The position numbers were made by a program, and so were the translations under genes. The notes under the pieces were generated by a model, which saw only the letters and a program-made list of their open reading frames with translations, was not told the DNA's origin and did no database searches. 64,000 bases of DNA from Phytophthora sp. 'mugwort' (lineage: Eukaryota > Oomycota > Peronosporomycetes > Peronosporales > Peronosporaceae), in contig JAUCEF010000003.1 of the NCBI GenBank assembly GCA_033558025.1, positions 682,001 to 746,000 on the forward strand, written 5' to 3'. Positions 55,191 through 64,000 of this stretch are shown in pieces. Within the stretch, counting starts at the first letter, position 1. Each line of letters begins with the position of its first letter.

Positions 55191-56486
55191 TCATCTTGTG
55201 AGAAGTCTTGAAGGTGTGACAAGCTGCTCCCAACGTATTGCTTCGTGGCCCCACTCGATCAACAAATGCCTAGCATGCAGCTCATTCTTGCAGCCGGTAC
55301 AGTTATCATAGGTGACCTTTAGAGTGGAGTCGTCGATCTGCGAGAGTGTCATGTAGGCAGCACCTTCGCAGACCCATAGCACCTTCCCGTGAGATTGTTC
55401 AGCATCGCGGCTAAGTTGATTGGCCTTGGAGTCTGGAATCACCATGACATAAGTGATATAACGTCTGCCCTCTTCGTCTGTGCTGTGTCTGCGGTGAATC
55501 ATCGTCAAATGACGCACGTGTATCCCACGTGCATACTGTGACGTATTCGACACAATCACAACAGTGTCCTCGTCAATTTCCTGGAGCGTCAGCGACGAGC
55601 AGTTTGCCTTGTGCACGAGTGGACATAACTCTGGAGTCGTTAGTACCGGCCACGATTCTGCCTCAAGTTTGTCCATCATAAGACTCGACGTCCCATCTGC
55701 GCAATGAATCTGCTTGGAGAACCTCACACGCGTCACCATCCACTTGCCATTCGTGTGTAGAACCAGCGGAACTCTCTCAACTCGCCAGCCTAGCAACGTG
55801 CCCAGCTCCACGAATCTACTGGGATCTGTCGTCTCCCTAGCTCGATCATATCGTTGCACAATAGTCGCGCAATCCTCTTTCGTGAACGGATAGAAATGGA
55901 AGGACGGCCCCCCATCAGCGGATTTCACTCGCCAGCCTCCTCCTCCCAGGACACCGCCAGCTTCATCGTCGTTGAGTAGTCGGTCTCCCTCTGAGTAAAC
56001 CACTTGTCTTAACTTGCTGTGGTTAGCGGCAACTTCCCGCAGTATCGAGTTTTCGACCCGGAGAGCTTCAATCTGCGCAACCAGTTCCCGTAGTTGAATT
56101 TGTAGCTTGGTGACCTCAGCTCCTTCTTGTTCGACACATGCAGAGCGAGTTGTGTCCGAATTAATGGAACCTTTCGAAGCTTCGAGCTTGTACTGAGCTA
56201 AAAGGCGCTTTATCTCCTGCTCCAGCTGCGCGTGCTGTGTTCGAAGTTCCGTCTCCCTGAGCTTCTTGCGCAGCCGGAACTGCACCATTTCCTCGCGGTG
56301 CAGACGCTGCTTGCGCTGCTTCTTGTCCTCCATCACCTCCGTAGATCCGTCGACCAAAATCCACTGGCGTTCGCCCCTTTTCGAGCCTCTCGTGGGCACT
56401 ACTGCTACGATCATCTGGTTGTGATTTATGTGTGGAAGAGGGCTACCGGCTTGCCAGCAGCAATGCTGACACGGCTCTATCACCAC
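55191..56486 (-). CDS. bZIP-like coiled-coil protein with START-like C-terminal domain
   Basis: A 431-residue ORF. The true start may be Met52 (56333), because the basic region begins there: EDKKQRKQRLHREEMVQFRL, an Arg/Lys-rich block of bZIP type, followed by heptad-like coiled coil (residues about 75-160, HAQLEQEIKRLLAQYKLEAS; LQIQLRELVAQIEALRVENS). Residues of about 190-431 form a START-like domain typical of large oomycete bZIP-related families (FHFYPFTKEDCATIVQRYDR; ELGTLLGWRVERVPLVLHTN). This suggests DNA binding combined with ligand sensing, though neither is proven. Upstream sequence (56525-56570) contains TATAAA on the minus strand. No introns or lesions seen. Confidence 0.8.
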   Translation of the reverse strand: MVIEPCQHCCWQAGSPLPHINHNQMIVAVVPTRGSKRGERQWILVDGSTEVMEDKKQRKQRLHREEMVQFRLRKKLRETELRTQHAQLEQEIKRLLAQYKLEASKGSINSDTTRSACVEQEGAEVTKLQIQLRELVAQIEALRVENSILREVAANHSKLRQVVYSEGDRLLNDDEAGGVLGGGGWRVKSADGGPSFHFYPFTKEDCATIVQRYDRARETTDPSRFVELGTLLGWRVERVPLVLHTNGKWMVTRVRFSKQIHCADGTSSLMMDKLEAESWPVLTTPELCPLVHKANCSSLTLQEIDEDTVVIVSNTSQYARGIHVRHLTMIHRRHSTDEEGRRYITYVMVIPDSKANQLSRDAEQSHGKVLWVCEGAAYMTLSQIDDSTLKVTYDNCTGCKNELHARHLLIEWGHEAIRWEQLVTPSRLLTR

Positions 56487-57231
56487 TCATAAACAGTGCT
56501 GTTACGTCTATCTATTTTTATCTTTATAAAAGTACATATTTCCTTAGCGGGCAGGTATAAATACCAAACCTCGTCCTCCATTCATATGCGACCACGGTAA
56601 GTATTAACGAATCGCTGCCTAGGCTAGCACTTAGACTCTTAGTTTTAGTTGCACTCGACAAAAAGCTTCAAACGGAGAAGCCGTTTGTCAACTTCTTTGC
56701 GTTTGAACGGAAGGGTAATTATCATCCTGGAAGTCCATAAATTTGTATGCTTGGACCGGCACCAGTTGTCACTTGTATTCGATGTAAATATCACCCATGA
56801 CATCCAGCAAATAATTGCTTATCAAATCGTTGTCTTCTCAGGTGATATAACCACGCGATTATACCGGTATTCTATGGCGATATTCTCAAAGTCACAAATT
56901 CACAAATTCGCAAATCCAATGCACTTTCAAATGTCATATCGTAATCGTTACTTAAGAACGCATGCTATTTTTAATTTCCCTTGAATAGAGAGAGATGAGC
57001 GTTTTGGCGCGTGTGTCGTGCTTTCTCAGCCCTCGTCGTCACTTCTCAACTTGCACAACGTTAAAACACAAGCATGTACATGAGATATCCCCGGTAGGCG
57101 CACACCTGCATCATGGGCGTCGCCATGAGGCGCTGCCTCTCCACCAGCATGCGCTCTACTTCGAAGAAATGCAAGTTGATACATAATTTATTTACATACA
57201 GCCCTCCCATAATAGCTCCTCCCACTACAAA
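56487..57231. other. Intergenic between bZIP/START gene and element E
   Basis: 5' flank of the minus-strand gene, then AT-rich sequence. TTTATAAA-type boxes at about 56521-56530 and 56555-56562. No other gene supported; the ORF at 56649-56984 has no recognisable content. Confidence 0.4.
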
Positions 57232-57236
57232 TAGTA
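57232..57236 (+). repeat. Target-site duplication of element E, left
   Basis: TAGTA, identical to 60395-60399. Confidence 0.8.
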
Positions 57237-57833
57237 CGTAACGGGGTTACATGAAGAGTGCCATATCACTCTTCAGAATGGTGTACAAAAGTACCCTAAA
57301 TGATGTAGTTAACATCACTATGACGGCACGGTGACGTCACGGATAGATACCACATGTATGGTACGAAGACCTCAGAGCACCTAATAGATAACATCTAGGA
57401 TACCGTGATTATCGGGCCCAGTGCGACACCGTTCCCGGCCGAAGTTCAGTGAATTAAAAACCTCCTTAAGTTTTTTAGATTAATTCGCTGTAATGGCATC
57501 TGTCCTGCTCTATAAAAGGTGTGTTCAGATAAACCTCCATTCGCTCCAAAAACAAAGGCTTCAGAGGTGGGGTGTCACCCTCATTTTCTCTGTTGTCGCA
57601 CTGGACCCGATTGTTGCACTGGGCCCGATAATTACGGCACTTTATAGGTGACTAATAGTTAGTAAGTAGACAAATTAAATTGGGTCACCTATAAATATAT
57701 TCAGTCGCTAAATCTACCTAATTTTGGTAACAGTTTCCCAGACCAGGGACTTGTAAACTGCCGTTCACTGAGAGTTTGTGTACACTCCGGAAGTCGCAGT
57801 TCCTCTGCGCAAGGTGTTGTGTGCCCCATCGCA
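57237..57833 (+). repeat. 5' LTR of element E (597 bp, carries a nested MITE)
   Basis: Starts CGTAACGGGG (TG mutated to CG) and ends GTGCCCCATCGCA. Without the 235-bp MITE and its 2-bp duplication it is about 360 bp, matching the 21016-21376 LTR. GTGACGTCAC palindrome at 57331-57340. Confidence 0.85.
57403..57637. mobile_element. MITE nested in the LTR of element E
   Basis: 235 bp with terminal inverted repeats: CCGTGATTATCGGGCCCAGT at the left and, reversed, CCGTAATTATCGGGCCCAGT at the right. Flanked by TA (57401-57402) and CA (57638-57639), consistent with a TA target duplication with one mutation. No coding capacity; contains TATAAAAGG near 57520. Type suggests Tc1/mariner-mobilised MITE. 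Confidence 0.75.
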
Positions 57834-57975
57834 CTTGGTAGCACTTGTAGTCAATCCACGCCTACGCGGGTTACTATCTGAAGCATCTGGGTCCAAGCAA
57901 CATGGACCGGAATGAGTTTCCTCAGCTGAATGACTCACAGTTTGCGTCCGCTCGTAAGATGGCTGACATCTTGGC

Positions 57976-58857
57976 ATGGATGCCTTGCGCAAGTTGGCGT
58001 CGTCAACGCAAGCTGAGCAAGTCGAGCGCGCGACCGCGTTCGACATGTACGATCAGGGGATCATCGAACACGCGGCAGAATGAAACCCGCCTACCCCAAG
58101 CCATTGCAAATGAAGGTAAACCCGTACGAAAAGAAGGAAGGTGAAACCCTTCACTTTTGGGTGAAAGAAGGAAAGCTCGCAATGGATGCGGCTCTTATCT
58201 CTTCCGAGCACATCCGAGTGGCTTTTCGCCCTTTCCAAAATTAGCGGTCGTGCTAAGGGTACGGCGTATATGAGAGAAGCGACAACGCCTGGATGCTTTG
58301 CATCTTGGGCTTAGCCGTGTGAAAAGCTTAGAGCCGCGTTCCTCCCGGCGAACTATGAGTACCACCTGCGTCACGCTTCCTGTCATGTAAACAGGGAAGA
58401 CGTGAGCTGCGTGGGTACATTCAGAGATGCGGGAGCATCGCATCCCTCGTGGGGAACCCACTCCATGAACACATCAAGGTGCCGGTGTTCATGGACGGCC
58501 TAAGAGTAGGCCCAACCCGCACCCAGCTGTTTCGGGTGCAGGCCAATACTCGGAAAGAGGCGATTCAAGTCGCCCACCAAGAGGAGTACAGTCACCGACA
58601 GGCGTGCACGCCGGCGGCGATGTGGCCAGGGATAGCGACACAAAGTCGCGGGACCCCAAACGGGCCAGTCCAATGGAAGTTGGGCTCGCCGAGCAGCATG
58701 ATATTTGCTGCTATAGCTGTGGTAAGCTAGGGCACATGGCACGTGCCTGTTTTGCGCAGGGACAGCATAAACGTTTCCCTCCCAAGCTCATCGCGCTCAA
58801 GGGTTGCTGGCAAAGGTGGCGACCCAACGTTCAGGGGAACACAGGATACCAGTAGGG
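57976..58857 (+). pseudogene. Element E gag
   Basis: Starts MDALRKLASSTQAEQVERAT, a form typical of Phytophthora gypsy Gag, and stops after EHAAE. Later fragments in other frames: LHFWVKEGKLAMDAALISSE and VFMDGLRVGPTRTQLFRVQA (Gag C-terminal helix region). The CCHC knuckle CYSCGKLGHMARAC is at about 58710-58750. Stops and frame changes are the same as in element D. Confidence 0.75.
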
Positions 58858-58949
58858 GGGAGGCGCCCTACTGGGGAAGATCTAAGTCTTCATGAGCGGT
58901 GCGCGGGTGGCGCGCACCATGGAGGCTTAGCCCCTGAGAGGTTTTGCGC

Positions 58950-60312
58950 TCTCCAATCCAACATGGGCAGCGTTGGGCTTCTAGTAGTACACGTAAGTGT
59001 ACGGGAATACACCCATCCCTTCCGAGTCTTGATAGACTCCGGGGCGTCGAAGAACTTCGCACGAAGCCAGACTGTTGCGGAGAACAGCAACAAGTTGGTC
59101 GATGCCTTACGAGAAAGCAAAGGCAATGGGACAGTGTCGGTACAACTTGCCGACGGAACGGTGATTACCGTTCCCAAGATCCACGTGGATCTAGCTGTGA
59201 AGTTCGAAGACTTTGACAACATGGAGCACTTACTGTCCTAGAGATGGACAAGTATGACTTGATCCTGGGCATGCCCTGGCTCGAGAAGCATAAGCCGTGG
59301 ATTGATAGGCGACACAAAGTCATCGGGGTCAGCCGGCTTGCCGTTACTGGAAGAGCTTTGGTGAGTGGCCAGTGGAAGGATGCTATCACACTCCGCGACG
59401 GCGAGACCGTCCATTGCGGCATCCAGCTAGAGCCGCTGCCAGAGGTCTCAGAGCTCCTGAACCTCGAAGAGTTGACTCCGACAGATTTCCTGGCCGACCT
59501 GAAGGCTGGAGAAATCACGGAGGTGGTACTCTTGAAGCAAAATTCCACCCCAGAGGGATTGAATTCCTCCTCGGTTATGGACGAGGGTGTTCTGGAGGCC
59601 TTCTCCTCCCAGTGTGCCTCGCGCTTGTGTTCTGAGATCCCCAACAACCAGAAGAATCCCGTGTATCCTTTGATGATGGATTTCGAGGACGTGGTGTCCA
59701 AGGATCCACCATCTCAACGTGGTGTCCAAGGATCCACCATCTCAACTCCCACCGGATCGTGAGATCAGGCGCGAGATGATCTCGTGCCGGGTACAAAGTA
59801 TTGTGTCACCAGACAATCGCCACTGACTCGCGAGCAGTACGTGGCCATTGATGGCTTCTTGTCGCTAAGGCCGGCCAGGCATGGTGTGGAAATCGAAATC
59901 TCAGCACTCGACGCCAACCTTCTGCGTTCGGAAGCTGAACGGGAGGTGGAGTCTGGTTCATATGTTTAATAAGCTGAACAGCGCGACGGTGCCGGCCCAG
60001 ACACCCACCCCGAGGAAGGATGTGTTGCTAAACAACATGACCGGGTGAGAGTTATACAGCGCCTGGATCTGGTGGACGGATACTACCGATCCGGATGCGC
60101 GAAAGCGATATCCCGCTCGCCGCAGTGAACACCCCGAGCGGTATGCTTTGGGAGTGGCTTGCGATACCACAGGGCCTGTCTAATGCCCCGACGGCGTTCA
60201 ACTGCCTGGTAACGCAGTTGTTTAGACCACTGCGTGCGTACGCACAGTCGTACTTCGATGACATCTTCGTCCATAGCCGTGCCGAGGCAGGCAAGACGGC
60301 CATGGAGGTGCA
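58950..60312 (+). pseudogene. Element E protease and N-terminal reverse transcriptase
   Basis: Protease: FRVLIDSGASKNFARSQTV with DSGAS at 59035-59049, then GTVSVQLADGTVITVPKIHV and, after a stop, KYDLILGMPWLEKHKPWIDR. Linker to 59760. RT begins near 59790 and shows LDANLLRSEAEREVE, AAVNTPSGMLWEWLAIPQGL, SNAPTAFNCLVTQLFRPLRA and YFDD at 60251-60262. It ends at GKTAMEVHF, where LTR sequence starts. A 24-bp tandem duplication (AAGGATCCACCATCTCAAC twice) occurs at 59699-59747. Confidence 0.75.
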
Positions 60313-60315
60313 TTT

Positions 60316-60394
60316 TTGTGAACTGCCGTTCACTGTTTGTATATTCTCCGGAAGTCACACTTCCTGTGCGCAAGGTATTGTGTGCCCCGTCATA
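60316..60394 (+). repeat. Truncated 3' LTR end of element E
   Basis: AACTGCCGTTCACTG, TTCTCCGGAAGTC and TGCGCAAGGTATTGTGTGCC match the end of the LTRs. Ends CCCCGTCATA. Confidence 0.8.
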
Positions 60395-60399
60395 TAGTA
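60395..60399 (+). repeat. Target-site duplication of element E, right
   Basis: TAGTA, identical to 57232-57236. Confidence 0.8.
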
Positions 60400-60918
60400 C
60401 GTGATAAATGATGAAAAATGCAATTGGGAGACCCCCGATTTGTATAACAGCAAGTGCGGCTAGTTAAGTAACTTACCAATCTTGCAATACCAAAAGCGAT
60501 AATTAATTAGCACGACCAACTAATCTGATATCTAGATGGGCTGGAATTGCGACGTGATAAGCTCCTTCTTTCTCAATCTCATCGCCTTTTTTTTTCGTGG
60601 TACTCTAATAGCCGCGTTGACAGGAAATGTCGAATGGCTATGTAATTTCCAGTCTCCGGTCCGACCACATCCAGGCCACGCTGGAGAGTTTATGCTGTCA
60701 GTGCAAGCTCCTTTTCTGTCGATACGGGCAAAATGGAAACCTCTTCTTAATCACTCTCGCCACAGTCGCTGATAGTGGGTTCAACGCACATCTCCACGAC
60801 GCCTGTCGTCTGAGTACTCGTAGTGCACAATGTTCTCGTATGGTGGGAACATGATGTCGTACTTAGAGACTTCCGTAGACAGTCGCAGCATACCCATGCC
60901 CTGTTGGATGTGCGCGAG
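60400..60918. other. Spacer between element E and host-like pseudogene
   Basis: No assigned gene. A frame at 60627-60854 (SLCCQCKLLFCRYGQNGNLF) may belong to the upstream part of the same broken gene, given its Cys-rich coherent reading, but the link is unproven. Confidence 0.35.
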
Positions 60919-61470
60919 ATGGAAACGGCCATCAAGGCGCCGCAAATCACACCCGTGAAGATTGTGCGGCTGCGCTGGTAGACGACATCTTCTCGTTCTT
61001 GTCTCTGAGCAATATCGACCGCCTGGATCAACGAGACGGTGGCGCGCAACGTCGTTACGCACTAACTGGTGCTGGAAGTGTTCCAGTTCCACTTCAAATC
61101 GCGGATGCCCACGAACGTCAACAACTCGCGCATGGCCGTCACGTGCCTGTCGGACCTCATCGAGCCCTGCGACCCCGCCTTCTGCGTGGAGCGGCGCTAC
61201 TCGGGCTTTGACGAGGCACCAGGTCAAGCTCCGGACTTGCCCAGGGTGTAGTTCGCGTGCCAGTACTGCTGCAAGTACGGTCGCTTGTTTCGCTTTACTC
61301 TGGACCAAATGCGGCTGCTACTGTCGCTCAAAGTTAAGAAGCGCGCAGACAGCCTGCAGGAGTTCATGGCCGACTTCGTCGACATCGCGCAACCCGCCCA
61401 AGAACCGGTGTGTCGCTGCGAGGCGCACCAATACGTCCCGGCCCTGCTCGAGGCGGCTGTATTGTACTGA
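60919..61470 (+). pseudogene. Decayed host-like gene segment with GC-biased codons, unidentified
   Basis: One frame reads METAIKAPQITPVKIVRLRW, then (after stops) NETVARNVVTH, LVLEVFQFHFKSRMPTNVNN, SDLIEPCDPAFCVERRYSGF, FACQYCCKYGRLFRFTLDQM and SLQEFMADFVDIAQPAQEPV, ending at 61468-61470. About four in-frame stops, no net frame change. The strong G/C at third positions (GTGCTGGAAGTGTTC, CTCATCGAGCCCTGC) is like Phytophthora host genes and unlike the surrounding transposons. Cysteine pairs suggest a zinc-binding part. No family recognised. Confidence 0.5.
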
Positions 61471-61982
61471 CTGCGCCATCTGGGCAGCGGCAACCTCCCC
61501 TTGCATGCGCTTGACTCCATGACCACGTTAGGGGCAGGTGGCGCTTTGCATCTCTTCCTGCCTCACTAGAGGGGGCGCTGACGTTGTTGATGGAGATATG
61601 AATAAGGTGAAAATGGTGTTGTTATTTAGTAGCGGTGGTGTGATGTGCTGGCACCATCGGGGACACGTCACGTGCACCGCACTGGGAGCGATGGACGTAA
61701 TGTTTCTCTTCACTGGCTCTCGCCCCTGGTGGAATTATGCATTCGGGGTGGTGCACGACGTTTTCAGCTCAAAATATAAAAAACACAACCAAATCCCTGA
61801 CCAGCACAATAAAATCCATCACAACACGATGACAAAGACATGAATAGCGGCGCGGCACCTGCGAATACTTAATGTTACTCTATCCTCGCATTGCGATCCC
61901 GCGCAATTCCTCAGCCCTCATTCAAGATTCGGCATTTTCGGCGGAGATCAGTGCGGCTTCTGTGGGCCGCAGTGAGTGGCCG
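61471..61982. other. Gene-free spacer
   Basis: No supported gene or repeat. It could be the remnant 3' flank of the gypsy element on the right, but no LTR ends were seen. Confidence 0.35.
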
Positions 61983-64000
61983 CTAACTGACCAGTAGTGA
62001 GGGAGCGCGTCGTCGGGGGAGCGTTGTCGGGGGACAGCAGCGTGTGGAGGTTGTCAAGTGGGTCGAGGATGGATGGGCATCCGCCACAACTGCTAAAGTT
62101 AGTGACTCTCGACTACTATCGTAGCTGGGACGCGTCCGGCGAGACGAGCGGACACTCGCGGGATCTTGACTGGCAGCATGGTCGAGAGGCAAGTGCGCGT
62201 GGCTATCGGATGCGGACCCGACAACGCCGTCGGAGCCGCAGCCGTTCGCGAGATGTTGGATCGAATCTGGGCGGCTCTCGCACGCGGACAAATATGTAAG
62301 CGTGGACTCTAAGTCCCCTACTACATCCGGAATATCCTCGAGAAGGCGACGCATCGGTTCCCACGTATCCTCCGCTGGAGAATAACCTAGCCAGTGGACG
62401 CGATAATGTTTCTCTGGCCGTGCCGGTGCAGAGCTCGCGCCGGCACCCGGCTTCTGCGCCTCTCGAGTATCGTGATCAACAATATACTCGGCCACCCATC
62501 TCCGAGCGCCCGATGAGTCTATCAGCGGTGGAGGACCATCACGACGGAAGTACGCGGCAACTAAGACCACCGGCGCGCCTCCTGAGGGCAGGATGGCCGC
62601 TGAGCAGTATCGCTTGCTTCAAGCGGAGGCCGAGCAGATGACGAACGAGTTGCAGGACGCTCGTTTGATGGAGGAAAGCGCTCGCGAAGACGCGAACGCA
62701 GCAACGTCTGCTGCGGAGGGGACTCGGCGCGAGCAGCGGACTCTTGTCGAGCGGCTATGGCGTCTGGAGACCGAGGCGTTTGGACGGCCGCAGCAGAATA
62801 GTCGGTGCACGCGTAGCAGGGACTCGGCTTGAGCCGATGACAGCGCCGCCGGCCCGGACTCTCTGAGTATGAGCCGGCGTCGGCGGCCGAACGTACGGGA
62901 TCGCCGCGGGATGGTACGGCTTGATACGTCCGACGTAGAACGTCGGATGCAGCCGCATCGCAATAGGGATGCCCGACGTGTAGGCATTGCCTATAACCTT
63001 GATAATCTTGAATGGTCCAATAAATCTTGCTGCTAACTTGTTGCACCCAAGTTCGTGACCGAGACTGCTTGAATGCCCGCAGTAGACAATAAGACGCATT
63101 CGCCTTGTCGGAAATTGTGCATGTTCTTCCGACCTCGATGATCTGCATTTCTTTCTGCCTGTCGACTGTTGCTTGCAGCGCGTCACGCACGTATCGCGAG
63201 ACGGCCTGGCGATGCAACATAAAATCTGTTACCGCGACGGAATCAATTGGTGAACCAACTTCTTTTGGTGAGAAGTTGGACGCGGGAGACGCAGGCGGAA
63301 CCGATGATAGAGTTATTCCAGAAGCTGACACGTTGAGCGTCGGCCGCACTGCCGACGCGCCGTCGGGTTCTTTCGCCTCAATGACCAAGAGTGACGTTTC
63401 CATAGCCGGCACACCGCCAGGTTTTCCGCACCAAGAGTGGGGCCCGTAGTATCAGCGGCCGATTTCAGAGCAAGAACTCCGGGAACGCGCTGGTGCCGCG
63501 CGTCGTTTACGAAGAATGGCGTCAATCCTGTTGACGCGTGAACCGCATTATTGATAGCGAATTCTGCAAGTGGTAGAAACGACGACCGCGACGCGAATGA
63601 AGTCGCAAAACATCTTCGAGAACTCGATTCACGCGCTCCGTCTCCGGGTGGGCAGCCCGTGGGCATGCATCAACAACCGGGTACCAAGGAGTTCGAACAG
63701 CCGGTCCCAAAAGGCCGACGTGAAACGCGGGTCACGGTCGGAGACGTTGGATTCCGGCAGCCCGTGGGGTGGAAAGTCGTGTCCAGGAAAATCGTCGCGG
63801 TCTCTTCGGCGGTATTTTGAGCCGCGACGGGAGCGAAGTGAACCATTTTGCTGAAGCGGTCGACAAGGACCAAGACGCCCGTGCAGTCTTGGTCATCCGC
63901 AGGAAGCCCAAAGATGAAGTCCATACTGACGGACTTCCACGCTCCGTTGCAAGTGGCAACGGACGCAGCGGAGTTTGCGACGACGGTGCCGACTTTACGC
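61983..64000 (-). mobile_element. Ty3/gypsy chromodomain element F, runs off the right edge
   Basis: Minus-strand integrase core, C-terminal domain and chromodomain. The rest of pol and gag would lie beyond 64000. No LTR recognised between the chromodomain stop at 61983 and 61470. Confidence 0.75.
61983..64000 (-). pseudogene. Element F integrase and chromodomain, partial
   Basis: From right to left on the minus strand: MDFIFGLPADDQDCTGVLVL and VDRFSKMVHFAPVA (integrase first Asp; 63924 down), HPETERVNRVLEDVLRLHSR (Glu; about 63655-63590), FAINNAVHASTGLTPFFVND (about 63555-63495), QAVSRYVRDALQATVDRQKE (about 63215-63155), KLAARFIGPFKIIKVIGNAY (about 63045-62985), LHPTFYVGRIKPYHPAA. Then the chromodomain RWVAEYIVDHDTRE and KHYRVHWLGYSPAEDTWEPM (about 62500-62355). 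Frames change at least three times. The second Asp box is garbled. Same class as element B but a different sequence. Confidence 0.75.

Larger units (their letters stand above)
57237..60394 (+). mobile_element. Gypsy-type LTR element E, internally deleted
   Basis: Full 5' LTR (57237-57833), gag, protease, N-terminal RT, then a direct jump into the last 80 bp of the LTR (about 60316-60394). Flanked by the 5-bp duplication TAGTA on both sides, so the deleted form was either inserted as such or deleted after insertion. Gag is nearly identical to that of element D in reverse orientation. Confidence 0.85.

Noticed and set aside
60962..61522. 186-residue plus ORF rich in Arg, Ser, Cys
   Set aside because: Out-of-frame shadow of the GC-rich host-like pseudogene; composition follows from GC third positions.
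62561..63412. 283-residue minus ORF taken as one protein
   Set aside because: Only its first third is the integrase frame of element F; after about 63100 the true frame shifts and the rest is a shadow.

Overview
The window looks like a repeat-rich chromosomal segment of a plant-pathogenic oomycete, most likely a Phytophthora-type member of the Peronosporales. Evidence: two genes of the oomycete START/FYVE-like family, a bZIP/START-like oomycete gene, the remains of a secreted RXLR-type effector with a Nudix domain, and a transposon mix typical of these genomes (Ty3/gypsy with and without chromodomain, Copia, DIRS-like tyrosine-recombinase elements, a LINE, MULE, piggyBac, pogo and Tc1/mariner types). 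The species cannot be named from the sequence alone. No tRNA, rRNA or CRISPR array was seen.

Layout. 12-1325 (minus) is an intact START/FYVE-like gene. From about 3.05 to 11.64 kb lies a degenerate DIRS-like retroelement (Gag, RT/RNase H, tyrosine recombinase), split in its gag by a MULE with long terminal inverted repeats (3238-6294). From 11.7 to 16.3 kb is a minus-strand gypsy fragment, itself split inside the integrase by a 5'-truncated LINE (about 12.77-15.3 kb). A plus-strand gypsy element (about 16.3-21.4 kb) follows, with a 361-bp 3' LTR. A decayed piggyBac-like transposon with both ends recognisable occupies 21443-24219. The stretch 24.2-31.1 kb holds a MULE transposase tail, a GC-rich dispersed repeat, the RXLR/Nudix effector pseudogene (26574-27695), a pogo-like fragment, a Copia gag/protease remnant and an unidentified acidic-tailed ORF. 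A large minus-strand gypsy element spans about 31.4-38.4 kb.

39469-40746 (minus) is an intact paralogue of the first START/FYVE-like gene, so the two paralogues bracket a transposon island of about 38 kb. From 40.7 to 45.1 kb is mostly non-coding, with a second copy of the GC-rich repeat. From 45.1 to 48.7 kb is an LTR element cut in two by a 1.7-kb inversion. From 49 to 53 kb are mariner, pogo and Tc1/IS630-like fragments and a long near-perfect palindrome. From 53.8 to 56.5 kb is a tail-to-tail pair of bZIP/START-like paralogues, one decayed and one intact. From 57.2 to 60.4 kb is a second copy of the same LTR element, in the opposite orientation, carrying a nested MITE in its LTR. A decayed host-like coding segment (60.9-61.5 kb) and a chromodomain gypsy element running off the right edge complete the window.

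Only three genes look intact: the two START/FYVE-like genes and the bZIP/START-like gene. Everything else is mobile DNA or decayed. The strongest results are structural: matching target-site duplications that reconstruct the history of several insertions, one inversion resolved to a 9-bp junction, and a broken effector gene that keeps all its domain signatures.
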